Below, one piece after another: positions 1 through 7,583 of a DNA stretch of 51,643 bases (position 1 is the first letter of the stretch; every line of letters begins with the position of its first letter). The notes beneath the pieces were generated by a model, which searched no databases, was not told the origin of the DNA, and saw only the letters and a program-made list of their open reading frames with translations. Position numbers and translations under genes: made by a program. This DNA is from Erysipelotrichales bacterium (GTDB taxonomy: Bacteria; Bacillota_I; Bacilli_A; Erysipelotrichales; Erysipelotrichaceae): contig CAJTJP010000023.1 in assembly GCA_910576855.1 (NCBI GenBank), positions 1 through 51,643 of the forward strand. Direction: 5' to 3'.

Positions 1-279
1 CAGTCTTCACAGAAGCCGCATGTAGAGAACAATCATCGTTTATTTCGTTATATATGTCCTAAAGGAACAGACTTGAAACAACTTGGGCTTCATTCACAAA
101 AGGACTTGGATCTGATCTTCTCTCACATCAACTCTTATCCCAGAGAAGTAAAATTCGGTAAAAGTCCGATAGAAGAATTCATGTTCTATCATCCAAATTC
201 CGATTTCATAATAAAGTTAGGACTTAAAAAAATTGACTCGGATAAGATCATTCTTAAGCCGAGTCTTTTAAATAAATAA
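1..279 (+). CDS. IS30-family transposase, C-terminal 92 residues (partial)
   Basis: This is the C-terminal part of a DDE transposase of the IS30 family, open at the window start and reading in frame from base 1 to a TAA at 277-279. It includes the KPHVENNH motif carrying the catalytic glutamate and the conserved tail that follows it. Its first 67 codons are identical to the end of the transposase at 50457. Joined, the two fragments would give a protein of about 420 residues, a normal length for the family. It is probably intact in the genome and only cut by the window edge. Confidence 0.9.
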   Translation, partial: QSSQKPHVENNHRLFRYICPKGTDLKQLGLHSQKDLDLIFSHINSYPREVKFGKSPIEEFMFYHPNSDFIIKLGLKKIDSDKIILKPSLLNK

Positions 280-526
280 AACGTAAACCATGACAGGAGA
301 AACATCACCAAGATTATCTAAAAGGCAGAGGAATTTAGTCTTACATCCAAAAAAAACTATTATTCTTCTGTTCCTTTTGTCGTGGTTGAAATTTCTCTTA
401 CATGACGTTGATAGTATACCATGAACTACGATTTTATTTCAATACTTCCTTAAAAACTTCTCATATTTTCTTTATTTGTCGCTTTTGTGTCACTTATTTC
501 CACTATATATTTTTCGACCTTTAATA

Positions 527-550
527 GTGGAAGTTACTTTTGCACTTCAC
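527..550 (-). repeat. IS30 terminal inverted repeat (right end)
   Basis: This 24-bp sequence (GTGGAAGTTACTTTTGCACT...) is a perfect inverted copy of 50310-50333. A further AATAT block outside it also matches across one mismatch, so the true IR may be about 30 bp. No convincing target duplication is seen when the two outer flanks are compared. Confidence 0.85.
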
Positions 551-623
551 GATATTGTTTAATTTTATGTAACGAAACCAATAAAACCCCTGAGCCATTT
601 TTGGGTTGCTGTTAAAGGTTATC

Positions 624-655
624 AAAAAGCGGCGAGGAACTTATCCCCGCCGCTT
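624..655 (-). terminator. Rho-independent terminator of tnpV
   Basis: Read on the minus strand, an 8-bp GC-rich stem (AAGCGGCG / CGCCGCTT) is followed directly by a run of five T. It lies 3 bp past the tnpV stop codon, so it most likely ends that transcript. Confidence 0.75.
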
Positions 656-658
656 ACA

Positions 659-1036
659 TTATGCAAAAACAATCTCTTTATTTACAATTTCCATTGCACA
701 CGCCTGTATGTTATTAAGCCGTCTAACCCATTCCCAGACATTTTCAGCCTTTAGTTGTTCTGTAATCCCCTGTGCCTGCTTCATCTGTTCTATGAGCACT
801 TCAAAGCGTTCCTGTGCCTGTTCGTCAATATCGGCAAGATAGCTGTTTAACTCGCCGCTTGTGAGCGAGTTTGCATAAGTCACTCGCTTATGCTCCTTCA
901 GATAGCGTTTGTGCCGTTGTCCCCATACGCCGATGGACTTTGTTTCTTCGACGGGTAATACAAGGTCTGGCAAATAGTAATCGCCTTGTAATGTATAACG
1001 GATACCTGTTCTTTCATCAATGTAATGCTGTTTCAT
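659..1036 (-). CDS. tnpV: TnpV-family transposon-encoded protein
   Basis: The 125-residue product resembles TnpV, a small protein of unknown biochemical role carried by Tn4451-type mobilizable transposons of Clostridia. The start is set at the ATG at 1036 because GGAGG lies 8 nt upstream; an in-frame TTG five codons earlier overlaps that Shine-Dalgarno site. The protein is charged, with an N-terminal segment (IDERTGIRYTLQGDYYLP), a basic KRYLKEHKR stretch and a helical C-terminal half, and no transmembrane segment. No recombinase or resistance gene accompanies it, only the IS30 end, so it is probably a remnant of a larger element. The family assignment is from memory of the sequence. Confidence 0.7.
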   Translation of the reverse strand: MKQHYIDERTGIRYTLQGDYYLPDLVLPVEETKSIGVWGQRHKRYLKEHKRVTYANSLTSGELNSYLADIDEQAQERFEVLIEQMKQAQGITEQLKAENVWEWVRRLNNIQACAMEIVNKEIVFA

Positions 1037-1103
1037 TTTGTAATCCTCCAATATGATTGATTTTTACCTACAATCCAATCATTCTGACTGACTACAAAAG
1101 CCG

Positions 1104-1137
1104 AAGGGAGACAACTTCCTTACGAAGTGTCTCCCTT
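1104..1137. terminator. Hairpin between tnpV and nfnB, possible terminator
   Basis: A 9-bp perfect stem (AAGGGAGAC / GTCTCCCTT) encloses a second 5-bp stem (ACTTC / GAAGT). A T-rich stretch follows on the plus strand (1136-1156), with only a weak T run on the minus strand. It sits between the end of nfnB and the start of tnpV and may terminate transcripts or mark an old element end. Confidence 0.45.
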
Positions 1138-1170
1138 TCTCATGCCTTCTTTTTTATCATCAGATTATAA

Positions 1171-2556
1171 TTATTTATTTTGAATATATTCATCAATCGC
1201 TTTGGCAGCTGTTTTTCCGGCACCCATTGCCAAAATGACAGTAGCTGCACCGGTAACGGCATCACCGCCGGCAAATACGCCCTCTCTTGTAGTTTTACCG
1301 CTTTCATCAGTAATCAAGCAGCCTTTGCGATTTGTATCAAGCCCCTCTGTCGTAGAGCGAATGAGCGGATTCGGTGAAGTTCCGATTGCCATAATCATAC
1401 AGTCAGCTTCAATAACGAAATTGCTGTTTTCCTTCTCTACCGGGCGACGACGTCCGCTTTCATCAGGTTCACCCAACTCCATCTCAACACATTCAACACC
1501 CTTGACCCAGCCTTCCTCATTGCCAAGTACACGCACCGGGTTACGCAGCAGACAAAATTGAATTCCTTCTTCCATCGCATGCTCAACCTCTTCCTTACGA
1601 GCCGGAAGCTCTTCCATTGATCTGCGATAAACTATCGACACTTCCTTGACGCCCAAACGCTTTGCACAACGAGCCGCATCCATTGCGACATTGCCGCCGC
1701 CGACGATAACTGCTTTTTCAGGTCGTTGAATCGGTGTATCGACACCTTCTTGATATGCTTTCATTAAATTACAACGCGTTAAAAATTCGTTGGCGGAATA
1801 TACACCCTTTAAATTTTCACCGGGTAAATTCATAAAATTAGGCAATCCGGCACCGCTTCCGATAAATACAGCTTCATAGCCTTCCTCAAACAACTCATCA
1901 ATCGATTCACTGCGACCGATGACCGTATTGCATTCAATCTCTACGCCTTGCTGTTTCAAGCCTTCAATTTCATGCTGGACGATTTCCTTTGGTAAACGGA
2001 ATTCCGGGATACCATACATCAATACACCGCCCGCTACATGTAATGCCTCAAAAACCGAAACATGATAGCCGAGTTTCGCCAAATCACCGGCACAGGTCAA
2101 ACCTGCGGGACCGGAACCGACGATTGCTACTTTATGACCGTTTGATTGCGGCTTCGGTAAAGCATCCTTACAATTTTTACGATACCAATCAGCGACAAAA
2201 CGCTCCAAGCGACCGATTGCGACGCTTTCACCTTTAATGCCGCGCACACATTTTTGTTCACACTGCGTTTCCTGCGGACATACACGACCGCAAACTGCCG
2301 GCAAAGAGCTGGTTTCATGAATCACCTCATATGCCTTTTTAAAATCACCCTTCGCGACCTCAGCGATAAAATCAGGAATTTTAACCTTTACCGGACATCC
2401 ACTGACACACGGACGATTCACACAATTTAAACAGCGCGTTGCTTCCTCAACCGCCATCGCTTCATCATATCCGAGTGCGACTTCATCAAAATTACCGCTG
2501 CGGACAATTCCGTCCTGTACCGGCATTTTTACTTTTTCATTCGCCATATTCGCCAT
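1171..2556 (-). CDS. nfnB: NADPH-dependent glutamate synthase small-subunit family; probable NfnB
   Basis: This 461-residue flavoprotein belongs to the GltD/NfnB family. The N-terminal third carries cysteine clusters for two [4Fe-4S] centres (CLNCVNRPCVSGCPV near residues 42-56 and CGRVCPQETQCEQKC near 89-104). The FAD-binding GSGPAGL motif lies near residue 147, and a second nucleotide-binding GGGNVAMD motif near 287. On its own it would be called gltA or gltD, but the gene 5 bp upstream encodes an NfnA-type subunit and no large glutamate synthase subunit is present. The likely role is therefore the large subunit of electron-bifurcating NADH-dependent ferredoxin:NADP oxidoreductase in the cytoplasm. 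AAGGAGG lies 10 nt before the ATG. Confidence 0.85.
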   Translation of the reverse strand: MANMANEKVKMPVQDGIVRSGNFDEVALGYDEAMAVEEATRCLNCVNRPCVSGCPVKVKIPDFIAEVAKGDFKKAYEVIHETSSLPAVCGRVCPQETQCEQKCVRGIKGESVAIGRLERFVADWYRKNCKDALPKPQSNGHKVAIVGSGPAGLTCAGDLAKLGYHVSVFEALHVAGGVLMYGIPEFRLPKEIVQHEIEGLKQQGVEIECNTVIGRSESIDELFEEGYEAVFIGSGAGLPNFMNLPGENLKGVYSANEFLTRCNLMKAYQEGVDTPIQRPEKAVIVGGGNVAMDAARCAKRLGVKEVSIVYRRSMEELPARKEEVEHAMEEGIQFCLLRNPVRVLGNEEGWVKGVECVEMELGEPDESGRRRPVEKENSNFVIEADCMIMAIGTSPNPLIRSTTEGLDTNRKGCLITDESGKTTREGVFAGGDAVTGAATVILAMGAGKTAAKAIDEYIQNK

Positions 2557-2561
2557 ATTGA

Positions 2562-3401
2562 TTACGCCTCCTTGTTCAGCAGATTACATGTTGCTTCACG
2601 TGCATGCTGTTCTTCATTGCGATAGCTGCTGCTGCGAGAAATCGCTTCATCAAAATCCACTGCATGACCGTCGAAATCAGGACCGTCCACACATGCAAAA
2701 CAGGTTTTTCCGCCGACGCTTAAACGACAGCCGCCGCACATTCCGGTACCGTCAATCATAATCGGATTCATACTGACAACGGTTTTAATTTCGTATTTCT
2801 TTGTCAGCTGACAAACAAATTTCATCATTACGAGCGGACCGATGGCAATTACCTCATCAAACTGTTCACCGTTTTGAATCAATTCCTCAAGTACATTCGT
2901 TACTAACCCCTGCTTACCCGTAGAGCCGTCATCGCTGACAAGGTGAAGATCCTTGCAGACTTTTTGGAATTCATCCTGTAAAATAACCAAGTCCTTATTT
3001 CTGAAGCCGGTGATGACAGTGACCTCGGCACCGTTTTCATATAAAGCCTTTGCGGTCGGATATGCAATGGCACAGCCGACACCGCCGCCGATTACACATA
3101 CCTTATGCAAACCTTCAATTTCACTCGGTTTACCTAACGGTCCGACAAAGTCCAAAATTGCTTCACCGACCGTTAATTGATCCAACAGCATGGTTGTACG
3201 ACCGACAATCTGATAGATAATCGTGATCGTTCCCTGCTCGCGATCATAATCCGCAATCGTAAGCGGAATACGCTCTCCGTTTTCATGAACGCGTAAAATA
3301 ATAAACTGCCCTGCCTTTGCTTTTTTAGCAACCTTAGGTGCTGATACAACCATTTTAGAAACAGTTGGATTTAATCGCTCCTTCTGTAATATCGTATACA
3401 T
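2562..3401 (-). CDS. nfnA: NfnA: FAD/NAD-binding, [2Fe-2S] subunit of bifurcating transhydrogenase
   Basis: This 279-residue protein of the dihydroorotate dehydrogenase electron-transfer subunit family has an FAD domain (RIPLTIAD near 44-52), an NAD-binding glycine-rich segment (VIGGGVGCAIAYP) and a C-terminal [2Fe-2S] cluster motif (GMCGGCR ... CFACVDGP). It pairs with nfnB immediately downstream, and together they should couple NADH and reduced ferredoxin to NADPH formation. The start at 3401 (MYTIL) fits the family's usual N-terminus and has GGTGAT close upstream. An in-frame ATG ten codons earlier is possible but has no clear ribosome-binding site. Confidence 0.85.
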   Translation of the reverse strand: MYTILQKERLNPTVSKMVVSAPKVAKKAKAGQFIILRVHENGERIPLTIADYDREQGTITIIYQIVGRTTMLLDQLTVGEAILDFVGPLGKPSEIEGLHKVCVIGGGVGCAIAYPTAKALYENGAEVTVITGFRNKDLVILQDEFQKVCKDLHLVSDDGSTGKQGLVTNVLEELIQNGEQFDEVIAIGPLVMMKFVCQLTKKYEIKTVVSMNPIMIDGTGMCGGCRLSVGGKTCFACVDGPDFDGHAVDFDEAISRSSSYRNEEQHAREATCNLLNKEA

Positions 3402-3523
3402 CTGTTCATCACCATTCCTTCCTGATTCCATTTGCCTACAGTATTCATTGTATGCAGATGAAATTATCGCTTATACCTATCGCAATTTATAGGCAGCTTC
3501 TGCTTATAAATTACATAGTTATT

Positions 3524-3552
3524 ATTTTACATGTTTTTAGTTTGAAGTGCAA
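3524..3552 (-). promoter_or_regulatory. Putative promoter of nfnAB
   Basis: On the minus strand TTGCAC (3547-3552) and TAAAAT (3524-3529) are separated by 17 bp, which fits a housekeeping sigma promoter, with a leader of about 120 nt before nfnA. The rest of 3402-3829 holds no gene that I can support. Confidence 0.5.
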
Positions 3553-3753
3553 GTCAAACCGTATTTATTTTTTAAACAGATGTTCACTATATATAAACAC
3601 ATCATCTTTTTTTGTATATAAAAAACTCAAGAACAGCCCTTTGCATTAATTGATATTACACTGCTTACAGCACTCATGGAACACGAAAGCATTCAGTATC
3701 AAGATAGCTTTTGATAACATTGCCATAAAGTTTTTAAAGAAGTATCTTTCGCT

Positions 3754-3779
3754 AAAAAAAACAGGCATTTATGCCCGCT
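3754..3779 (-). terminator. Rho-independent terminator of aroD
   Basis: On the minus strand a 7-bp stem with an AA loop (CGGGCAT AA ATGCCTG) is followed by a run of eight T. It lies about 50 bp after the aroD stop. Confidence 0.8.
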
Positions 3780-3829
3780 TCAATATCATTGTGTATAATT
3801 ATATGCCCGGAAAATACATTTGTTCTTAT

Positions 3830-4591
3830 TCAGTTTTTTTTACCTTGATAAGCCTGATGGAACTGATATAATAACTGCTCCAGCTGTTTCCACGGCAGCT
3901 GACCCGGCGCACTTGCTTCCTTTAGTGCCGCAAAGCTGATAATCGATCCGCTCATTTCGGCACAAATACGACTGATGACTCCCATTTCCCCCATTGCCAT
4001 AGTCACCAGATAACAATCCTTTGCCTGTTCATGGAAGCTTGTGCTTGTTTCCAATAATCTCCATACGTCCTGTACCGTATTCGGCATAACCGCAAGCTTT
4101 ACAATATCGGCGCCCATTCTGCGCATCGCTTGTAAACGAATCATCATCGCTTCATTATCAGGCGTATTCGTCATAGCGTGATTGGAAATTACCACTGCCA
4201 CATGATGCTCATGAGCATAAGTGGTTAAGTCCTTCACACAGTTTTCTGATTGAAACAGTTCAATATCGATCATATCAACCAAGCCGCTTTGAATGACCGC
4301 TTTTAGTAATTCCTCATAAAAGGCACAATTCTGTCTGCCGCCTTCCTTTTCACTGCGCCATGTAGCTAATAATACATAATCCTTCATTAACGGACGAAGC
4401 TTTTTCAGCGCTTGTATCCAATCCTGTGCTGACTCTGCACAGAAACAATCCATACGCCACTCAACCATATCAATGCCGGTTTCCAGTAAAGCAATTTCCT
4501 GCTTGAGCTCCTCAACATTTGACCCGCATAACGGTACACAAATATTTACCTTAGATGTATCTATCAAACGATTTACTATATGATTTCTCAT
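3830..4591 (-). CDS. aroD: 3-dehydroquinate dehydratase, type I
   Basis: AroD performs the third step of the shikimate pathway, dehydrating 3-dehydroquinate through a Schiff base. The 253-residue length is typical for type I. The sequence shows VEWRMD near residue 43 (substrate-binding Glu and Arg), the NHAMT histidine near 137, the Schiff-base lysine in DIVKLAVMP near 160-168, and the family's terminal SAPGQLPW segment. GGAG lies 5 nt before the ATG. It is transcribed away from the aroE-aroK and aroF genes, so the block is split between two divergent units separated by about 330 bp. Confidence 0.93.
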   Translation of the reverse strand: MRNHIVNRLIDTSKVNICVPLCGSNVEELKQEIALLETGIDMVEWRMDCFCAESAQDWIQALKKLRPLMKDYVLLATWRSEKEGGRQNCAFYEELLKAVIQSGLVDMIDIELFQSENCVKDLTTYAHEHHVAVVISNHAMTNTPDNEAMMIRLQAMRRMGADIVKLAVMPNTVQDVWRLLETSTSFHEQAKDCYLVTMAMGEMGVISRICAEMSGSIISFAALKEASAPGQLPWKQLEQLLYQFHQAYQGKKN

Positions 4592-4867
4592 AACTACTCC
4601 TATCTTTTTATTTTATTATTTATGTTTAATAATCAGTTGCTTACTTTTACGTTAATACAATATTTATGATAGTTTCTATCATTCATACTTCCCCGGCATT
4701 ATGTCGTTCAAACCTTAATATCACAATAACACACTTATGACTCCTAGATATTTTCATTCATGCCGCACATTCATTTTGCTAATCCTTATTATACAGGAAA
4801 ACCGAAAAAAAGCCACCCCTTTCATTTTACATTATGTTACATTTAGTTTCATTTCATAAAAAAATAC

Positions 4868-4896
4868 TTGCAATTCATTTTCATTTCCTGTATGAT
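4868..4896 (+). promoter_or_regulatory. Promoter of the aro leader and aroEK-aroF operon
   Basis: TTGCAA (4868-4873) and TATGAT (4891-4896) are separated by exactly 17 bp, giving a start site near 4902. Transcription from here would include the leader peptide at 4921 and the hairpins at 4965-5055. The remainder of the aroD-aroE gap (4592-4867) is AT-rich; I see no other gene in it. Confidence 0.75.
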
Positions 4897-4920
4897 TATG
4901 GCAAAACAGGAGTGATATTA

Positions 4921-4965
4921 ATGAAACTGCATCATTCATTCTTTTACTACTTTACCTTTAGATAG
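4921..4965 (+). CDS. Phe/Tyr-rich leader peptide (14 residues) of the aro operon
   Basis: This tiny reading frame, MKLHHSFFYYFTFR, starts at an ATG with AGGAG 9 nt upstream and about 20 nt after the predicted transcription start. Six of 14 residues are Phe or Tyr, six of them within a run of seven codons. That composition is a hallmark of leader peptides that sense charging of tRNAs for the amino acids their operon makes. The stop codon TAG overlaps the 5' arm of the first downstream hairpin. The downstream genes feed Phe and Tyr synthesis. Leader function is inferred; the composition and position are direct observations. Confidence 0.75.
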   Translation: MKLHHSFFYYFTFR

Positions 4966-5055
4966 CCCCGTAAAAAGCCAATCAACATGTTATTTGGTTG
5001 TTTTTTACCATATGGGGCATACAGGCATCGAACGAAAAACGTTGGTGCTTTTTTT
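4965..5055 (+). promoter_or_regulatory. Attenuator: two tandem terminator-like hairpins before aroE-aroK
   Basis: Hairpin 1 spans 4965-5018. Its core AGCCAA / TTGGTT is followed by six T, and it is extended by GTAAAAA / TTTTTAC and GCCCC / GGGGC arms. Hairpin 2 (5025-5048; GCA...AACG / CGTT...TGC) is followed directly by seven T (5049-5055), 24 nt before the aroE start. With the Phe/Tyr leader peptide upstream this reads as translation-coupled transcription attenuation. I did not find a clear antiterminator pairing for the 5' arm of hairpin 2, so the switching scheme is open. Confidence 0.65.
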
Positions 5056-5078
5056 ATTCAAATCGAAGGAGGCAGGAT

Positions 5079-6323
5079 ATGGAATACGGACTTATCGGAG
5101 AAAAGCTCGGCCACAGCTTTTCAAAAATCATCCATGAACAGTTGGCTGATTACAGCTATGAACTTATGCCGCTGAATCATCAGGAATTTAAAAGCTTTAT
5201 GGAGCAGCGCGAATTTACGGCAATTAATGTAACGATCCCTTATAAACAAGCAGTCATTCCCTATTTAGATCATATGGATACAAAAGCTGAGAATATACAG
5301 GCAGTAAATACGATTCTGAAAAAGGACGGTAAACTGTACGGTACAAATACAGATTATGACGGCTTCTGCTATACACTGAAAAAGCATCAAATCAACGTAA
5401 AGGATAAAAAGGTGTTGATCTGCGGTGACGGCGGTGCGGCACAGGCGGTAAAGGCAGTCCTGCAAGATGAAGGATGTCGTGAGATAATCTCGATACGCAG
5501 AACGAAAACAGCACACACGATTACTTATGAGGAAGCGTGTGCCAAGCATCATGACTGCCAAATTATCGTTAATACCTCGCCCTGCGGCATGTACCCGAAT
5601 CATTTAGACAGGCCGCTGGACTTAGCAGCCTTTCCTGATTGTGAGGCGGTAGTCGATCTGATTTATAATCCGCTGCAGACAAGACTTTGCGTGCAGGCAA
5701 AGAAACGCAATATTCGCTGTGCCGGCGGCTTGGAAATGCTTGTGGCACAAGCAAAATATGCCGTTGAATTCTTTAAGCAGACAAAGCTGGCAGATACCGT
5801 TATTGATACCATAGTTACACAGCTTATGAGTGAAAAACGCAATATCGTATTAATCGGAATGCCCTCTTGCGGAAAAACCACGATTGCGCAAGCATTAGCA
5901 AAGCGTCTGAATCGTGAGGTTGTTGACTTAGATGAAATGCTTGTGAAGCAGCAACAGAAATCCATCAAAACAATTATGGCTGAAGGCGGCGAAGCTGAAT
6001 TTCGCAGACTGGAAAGCGAAGTCGTTAAACAAATCAGTAAACAGCAGGGCTTAATTATCGCTACCGGCGGCGGGGTCATTAAAGATCCGTTAAATCCTGA
6101 GCTGTTATCGATGAACGGAACTTTGTTTTATATCAAACGTCCGATCGAACAGCTGCTGGTCGATGACAAACGTCCCCTATCCTCCAGCACGGAAGCAATC
6201 GCAGCCTTATGGCAGGAGCGTAAAGCATTATACGAACAATACGCAGATGTCGAGATTGAAAATAATGCCGATATTGAACAGGCAGTAACGCAGATTATAT
6301 CTTCGTTTACATATAAGAAATAA
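5079..6323 (+). CDS. aroEK: Bifunctional shikimate dehydrogenase / shikimate kinase (AroE-AroK fusion)
   Basis: The 414-residue protein joins two consecutive shikimate enzymes. Residues 1 to about 248 are AroE, with the catalytic Lys56 in VTIPYK, Asp92 in NTDYDG and a GDGGAAQ NADP-binding turn near 116. From about 253 it is shikimate kinase, with Walker A GMPSCGKT (260-267), the VVDLDE shikimate-binding aspartates near 281-286 and a TGGGV motif. The start at 5079 has AAGGAGG 6 nt upstream; a longer frame beginning at 4998 would run through the terminator and is rejected. aroF follows 34 bp downstream in the same operon. Separate aroE and aroK genes are the more common arrangement. Confidence 0.92.
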   Translation: MEYGLIGEKLGHSFSKIIHEQLADYSYELMPLNHQEFKSFMEQREFTAINVTIPYKQAVIPYLDHMDTKAENIQAVNTILKKDGKLYGTNTDYDGFCYTLKKHQINVKDKKVLICGDGGAAQAVKAVLQDEGCREIISIRRTKTAHTITYEEACAKHHDCQIIVNTSPCGMYPNHLDRPLDLAAFPDCEAVVDLIYNPLQTRLCVQAKKRNIRCAGGLEMLVAQAKYAVEFFKQTKLADTVIDTIVTQLMSEKRNIVLIGMPSCGKTTIAQALAKRLNREVVDLDEMLVKQQQKSIKTIMAEGGEAEFRRLESEVVKQISKQQGLIIATGGGVIKDPLNPELLSMNGTLFYIKRPIEQLLVDDKRPLSSSTEAIAALWQERKALYEQYADVEIENNADIEQAVTQIISSFTYKK

Positions 6324-6357
6324 TAAAAAGGACAATAGAAGAAAAGGAGAAATCAAA

Positions 6358-7374
6358 ATGATTATTACAGTAAAGAAAGAAGCACCACAACAGGAAATCG
6401 ATAAGCTGATTCAAGGCTTTGAAAAACGTGGATTACAGGTTACTCTGATTCACGGTGATAACTACAATGTTTTCGGCTTAGTCGGTGATACTGCCGGTTT
6501 GGACGATAAAACAATTCGTGCCAATCCGTTTGTCGAGGAAGTTACGCGAATTGCGGCACCGTATAAAAAAGCCAACCGCTTATTTCATCCGCAGGACAGT
6601 GTAATTGATGTCGCCGGCATTAAAATCGGCGGAAACGAGAAAATCGTCGTGATCGGCGGTCCCTGCTCGATCGAGGGTGCGAATGAAACCTTAGAAATTG
6701 CCGAAGCGGTAAAAGATGCCGGAGCGGATATGCTGCGCGGCGGTGCTTATAAGCCGAGAACTTCCCCGTATGCATTTCAGGGTATGGGAACCGAAGGCGT
6801 GTTGGCTATGGTGGAAGCACGCAAGCAAACAGGTTTACCGATCGTCTCTGAATTGATGAGTGCCGATAAGCTGGACGAATTCGTGGAATATGTCGATCTG
6901 ATTCAAATCGGTGCGCGAAATATGCAGAATTTCGATTTGCTTAAGGCTGTCGGAAAAGTGAATAAGCCGGTATTGTTAAAACGTGGTTTGGCAAACACGA
7001 TTGAGGAATGGATTATGGCAGCGGAATACATCATGTCCGAAGGCAATCAAAATGTCATTTTCTGTGAACGCGGTATTCGAACCTTTGAAAAATATACACG
7101 CAATACGTTAGATTTAAGCGTTGTGCCGATCATTAAAGAGAAGACGCATTTGCCGATCATCATCGATCCAAGCCACGCAACCGGTGATTGGAAGCTGATT
7201 GAATCCATGTCTCTGGCTGCGATTGCCGCAGGGGCCGACGGATTAATCATCGAGGTTCATAACAATCCGGAATGTGCATGGTCTGACGGTGCTCAATCAT
7301 TAAAGCCGGAGCGCTTCGCCGAAGTTATCCGTAAAGGAAAAGCAATTGCACAGGTTATCGGCAGAGATATGTAA
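6358..7374 (+). CDS. aroF: 3-deoxy-7-phosphoheptulonate synthase (DAHP synthase), type I-beta
   Basis: This enzyme condenses phosphoenolpyruvate and erythrose 4-phosphate, the entry step to aromatic amino acids. The 338-residue protein has an N-terminal ferredoxin-like regulatory domain (about 1-65), as in the Phe/Tyr-inhibited Thermotoga enzyme, followed by the TIM-barrel. Visible motifs are GGPCSIEG near residue 100, the GAYKPRTSPYAFQG substrate loop, and DPSHATG near 271. It is the last gene of the attenuator-controlled operon, so control may occur both at transcription and through the regulatory domain. Allosteric inhibition is inferred from the family. Confidence 0.93.
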   Translation: MIITVKKEAPQQEIDKLIQGFEKRGLQVTLIHGDNYNVFGLVGDTAGLDDKTIRANPFVEEVTRIAAPYKKANRLFHPQDSVIDVAGIKIGGNEKIVVIGGPCSIEGANETLEIAEAVKDAGADMLRGGAYKPRTSPYAFQGMGTEGVLAMVEARKQTGLPIVSELMSADKLDEFVEYVDLIQIGARNMQNFDLLKAVGKVNKPVLLKRGLANTIEEWIMAAEYIMSEGNQNVIFCERGIRTFEKYTRNTLDLSVVPIIKEKTHLPIIIDPSHATGDWKLIESMSLAAIAAGADGLIIEVHNNPECAWSDGAQSLKPERFAEVIRKGKAIAQVIGRDM

Positions 7375-7383
7375 AATCAAAAG

Positions 7384-7416
7384 AAAAGCTGTAATATACT
7401 TCGTTACAGCTTTTTT
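7384..7416 (+). terminator. Rho-independent terminator after aroF
   Basis: AAAGCTGTAA pairs with TTACAGCTTT across a short loop, followed by further T residues, 10 bp after the aroF stop. Confidence 0.9.
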
Positions 7417-7583
7417 ATATAAGACAACGCTGTATTACACAGCATATAGAATACTGCTTAATAATATATAAAAAATTCCTCTAATCTAAAGCTGTTAGGA
7501 AGCTAAAGTGCTTTCGTTTGAAATAAAGCTTCATTCTGCCAAACGCTGTATTTAATTTAGTGAGCTTAACTTAAACAACAAAC

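Larger units (their letters stand above)
1..550 (+). mobile_element. IS30-family element, right-hand part (window begins inside it)
   Basis: The window opens inside an IS30-family insertion sequence. It contains the transposase 3' end (1-279), about 250 bp of noncoding IS sequence and a terminal inverted repeat at 527-550. That repeat is the exact reverse complement of the one at 50310-50333. Bases 1-203 are identical to 51441-51643, so this fragment supplies the part that the copy at the other end lacks. Sequence from about 557 on no longer belongs to the IS. Bases 280-526 hold no other gene that I can see. Confidence 0.85.

Noticed and set aside
4998-5078. 27-codon N-terminal extension of aroE-aroK
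   Set aside because: It would start within hairpin 1 and translate through the terminator; AAGGAGG and the AroE family N-terminus both point to 5079.
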